A stretch of DNA of 24,107 nucleotides, taken from positions 1-24,107 of the forward strand of contig JAWOJF010000155.1 of assembly GCA_046481785.1 (NCBI GenBank), written 5' to 3'. The DNA is from JAWOJF01 sp046481785. Its GTDB lineage: Bacteria; Bacteroidota; Ignavibacteria; Ignavibacteriales; Ignavibacteriaceae. The notes beneath the pieces were generated by a model that was not told the DNA's origin, did not search any database, and saw only the letters and a program-made list of their open reading frames with translations. A program made the translations under genes and the position numbers. This document shows positions 22,658 through 24,107 of the stretch, piece by piece (positions within the stretch are counted from its first letter, which is position 1; each line of letters opens with the position of its first letter).

Positions 22658-24036
22658 TCCTTTTTTCCTGTACATGTAAAGGGAATTGTATTTACAATCT
22701 TAACGTTAATTACTGAAGGCCTGATTCCATAGTACAGAGATACTGCTTTTGTAATATCAGTTTCATTAATCCGTTCCGGTGAGGAGATCAGTATTTTAAG
22801 AGATTCATCTTCCCCTGTACATGCATTAGTTAAATGGAGTTTTGTTTCAATCATTTTTTCCACATCATCCAGGTTTAACCTGAGTCCATAAATTTTTATA
22901 AACCTTTTTAACCTTCCGCAAATATAAAACAGCCCATCTTCAGTTTTATACCCGATATCGCCTGTATAAAGAATCCCGTTAAGTTCATCCCCCTTTGATA
23001 AGTCGTTTCTTGATTCGGCATAACCAAGCATTACATTTTTTCCCTTATACACCAATTGACCGGCACTATTGGGCTGAGTAATTTCTCCATCATTATTCAT
23101 TATCTCAAGCTTACCGCCGGGTATAGGAATGCCGATTGACCCTGCCTTTTCAGGAAGAAGATGCGGAGGAAGGTATGAAATTCTTGCAGTGGCTTCAGTT
23201 TGTCCGTACATTACGTAAAAATTTCTTTTCTTAAGTAATGATATCTGATGAAAATATCTTATTAGTTCTTCACTAAGCCGCCCGCCTGCCTGTGTCATAG
23301 TTTTCATAGATGGAAGGTCATATGTATGAAAATACGTTTTCTTAAGCAGTTCATAACTATGCGGAACGCCTGCAAATGAAGTACACTTGTATTTATCAAA
23401 TATTTCCCAGAAATCTTTTAATGTAAATGACCTGTTGGTTAAAACCAGAGAACCTCCTGCTGCCATATGAGTATTAACTATGGAGAGTCCGTACGAATAA
23501 CTCATTGGGAGTGAGTTTATTGCCCTGTCATTCGGTTTAATATTAAGGTAACTTATTATTGATGCTGCGTTAGATTCCAGGTTGCTGTAAGAAAGACGGA
23601 CAAGCTTTGGGGATCCGGTAGTGCCTGAAGTTGAAAGAAGTACGGCAAGTTCTTTATATAAAGGGGGAAATTCTTTATGCTTTTTAACTGATAAGAACAT
23701 ATCTTCAGCACCATTGCTTATATAATCATCGGAGGGAACAGGAAGCCTTGAAAAAATGATTTCCGGCGAATAAGTTAAAATTAGTTCACTTTTAATTTCA
23801 TCATTAAGTTTGCCGTCCAGAAGCAGAACAGTATGCCCTGCTTCCAAAAGAGCAAGGTAACGGATTATTGTTTGATAATTTTGTTCACAGAAAAGAAAAG
23901 CGAGTTTTTTATCCGCCGATCTTATAGTATTAACTAATTTTTTTACTTGTTGTTCAGCATCTGAATAAGTAAGAATTTTGTTATGATCATGATCTATTAA
24001 AAAAATGTCCCGTGAATTACCGGAGAAAAATTTCAT
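22630..24036 (-). CDS. AMP-dependent acyl/aminoacyl ligase (ANL superfamily)
   Basis: This 468-residue protein has ANL core motifs: STSGTTGSPK (135-144), LPMSYSYGLS (176-185), YGQTEA (277-282), TGD (358-360), GRLKRFIKIYGLRLNLDDVE (374-393), and the C-terminal TGKKDY with the acyl-adenylate Lys458. It is short for the superfamily and has no carrier domain, resembling stand-alone ligases that charge carrier proteins. A GAGGAG ribosome binding site lies four bases before the ATG, and the start overlaps an upstream stop (ATGA). It faces the NadE-like gene, with 3' ends overlapping by 28 bp. The likely role is adenylating a carboxylic or amino acid and loading the nearby acyl carrier protein (inference). 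The substrate is not readable from sequence. Confidence 0.93.
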   Translation of the reverse strand: MKFFSGNSRDIFLIDHDHNKILTYSDAEQQVKKLVNTIRSADKKLAFLFCEQNYQTIIRYLALLEAGHTVLLLDGKLNDEIKSELILTYSPEIIFSRLPVPSDDYISNGAEDMFLSVKKHKEFPPLYKELAVLLSTSGTTGSPKLVRLSYSNLESNAASIISYLNIKPNDRAINSLPMSYSYGLSIVNTHMAAGGSLVLTNRSFTLKDFWEIFDKYKCTSFAGVPHSYELLKKTYFHTYDLPSMKTMTQAGGRLSEELIRYFHQISLLKKRNFYVMYGQTEATARISYLPPHLLPEKAGSIGIPIPGGKLEIMNNDGEITQPNSAGQLVYKGKNVMLGYAESRNDLSKGDELNGILYTGDIGYKTEDGLFYICGRLKRFIKIYGLRLNLDDVEKMIETKLHLTNACTGEDESLKILISSPERINETDITKAVSLYYGIRPSVINVKIVNTIPFTCTGKKDYKIVSSFF

Positions 24037-24107
24037 CGCATCTCCTCAAGGAAGGATAAACTAAAGATTAATATAACCACATTTATAAAAATCAAAAGCA
24101 CACGGAA
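24033..24107 (-). CDS. C-terminal end of an unidentified membrane protein (partial)
   Basis: Reading leftward from the right edge, only one minus-strand frame is open. It gives 24 residues: a hydrophobic run (VLLIFINVVILIFSLSF) and then LEEMR before a TGA that overlaps the ligase ATG by four bases. Together with the strong ribosome binding site lying inside its last codons, this indicates a real upstream gene co-translated with the ligase. The hydrophobic tail suggests a membrane protein; an MBOAT-type acyltransferase or a transporter would suit, but this is a guess. Most of the gene lies outside the window. Confidence 0.5.
   Translation of the reverse strand, partial: FRVLLIFINVVILIFSLSFLEEMR

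Overview
The window reads as chromosomal DNA of an AT-rich, Gram-negative member of the Bacteroidota/Chlorobi-Ignavibacteria group. This is inferred from PorV/PorQ-type outer-membrane proteins, an Asp-box secreted protein with a FlgD/type IX-like C-terminal domain, lipoproteins, weak Shine-Dalgarno sequences and dispersed hairpin repeats. No rRNA, tRNA, CRISPR array, transposase or phage gene was seen.

Layout. Positions 1-12789 hold thirteen genes, all on the minus strand. In transcription order they are archease and RtcB (RNA ligation), a polysaccharide deacetylase overlapping a membrane GT2 glycosyltransferase, a DUF1207-like outer-membrane protein, a site-2 protease, a lipoprotein coupled to an Asp-box/FlgD-domain protein, two PorV/PorQ-family proteins, a GT4-type glycosyltransferase coupled to WecB (UDP-GlcNAc 2-epimerase), and the start of a Wzx-type flippase cut by the window edge. 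The last three belong to a surface-polysaccharide locus continuing leftward.

Positions 12900-14013 carry a plus-strand EamA/DMT transporter followed directly by an array of 36 in-phase heptanucleotides. Two small hairpins come next. pdxH (minus) then diverges from a 1210-residue Kgd-type protein that fuses the catalytic domain of 2-oxoglutarate dehydrogenase E2 to E1.

After a 310-bp gap with a long inverted repeat, positions 18921-22657 hold a tight plus-strand operon: left-handed beta-helix acyltransferase, stand-alone acyl carrier protein, AsnB-type amidotransferase, and an unusual NadE-family protein with a central insertion. An AMP-forming acyl/aminoacyl ligase meets it tail to tail with overlapping 3' ends. 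The ligase is itself coupled to an upstream membrane-protein gene that runs off the right edge. This right-hand block is the best candidate for a poorly described system: a carrier-protein pathway with ATP-dependent amide formation, perhaps modifying a surface polysaccharide or making a small acyl-amide. The heptamer array is the most striking non-coding structure.
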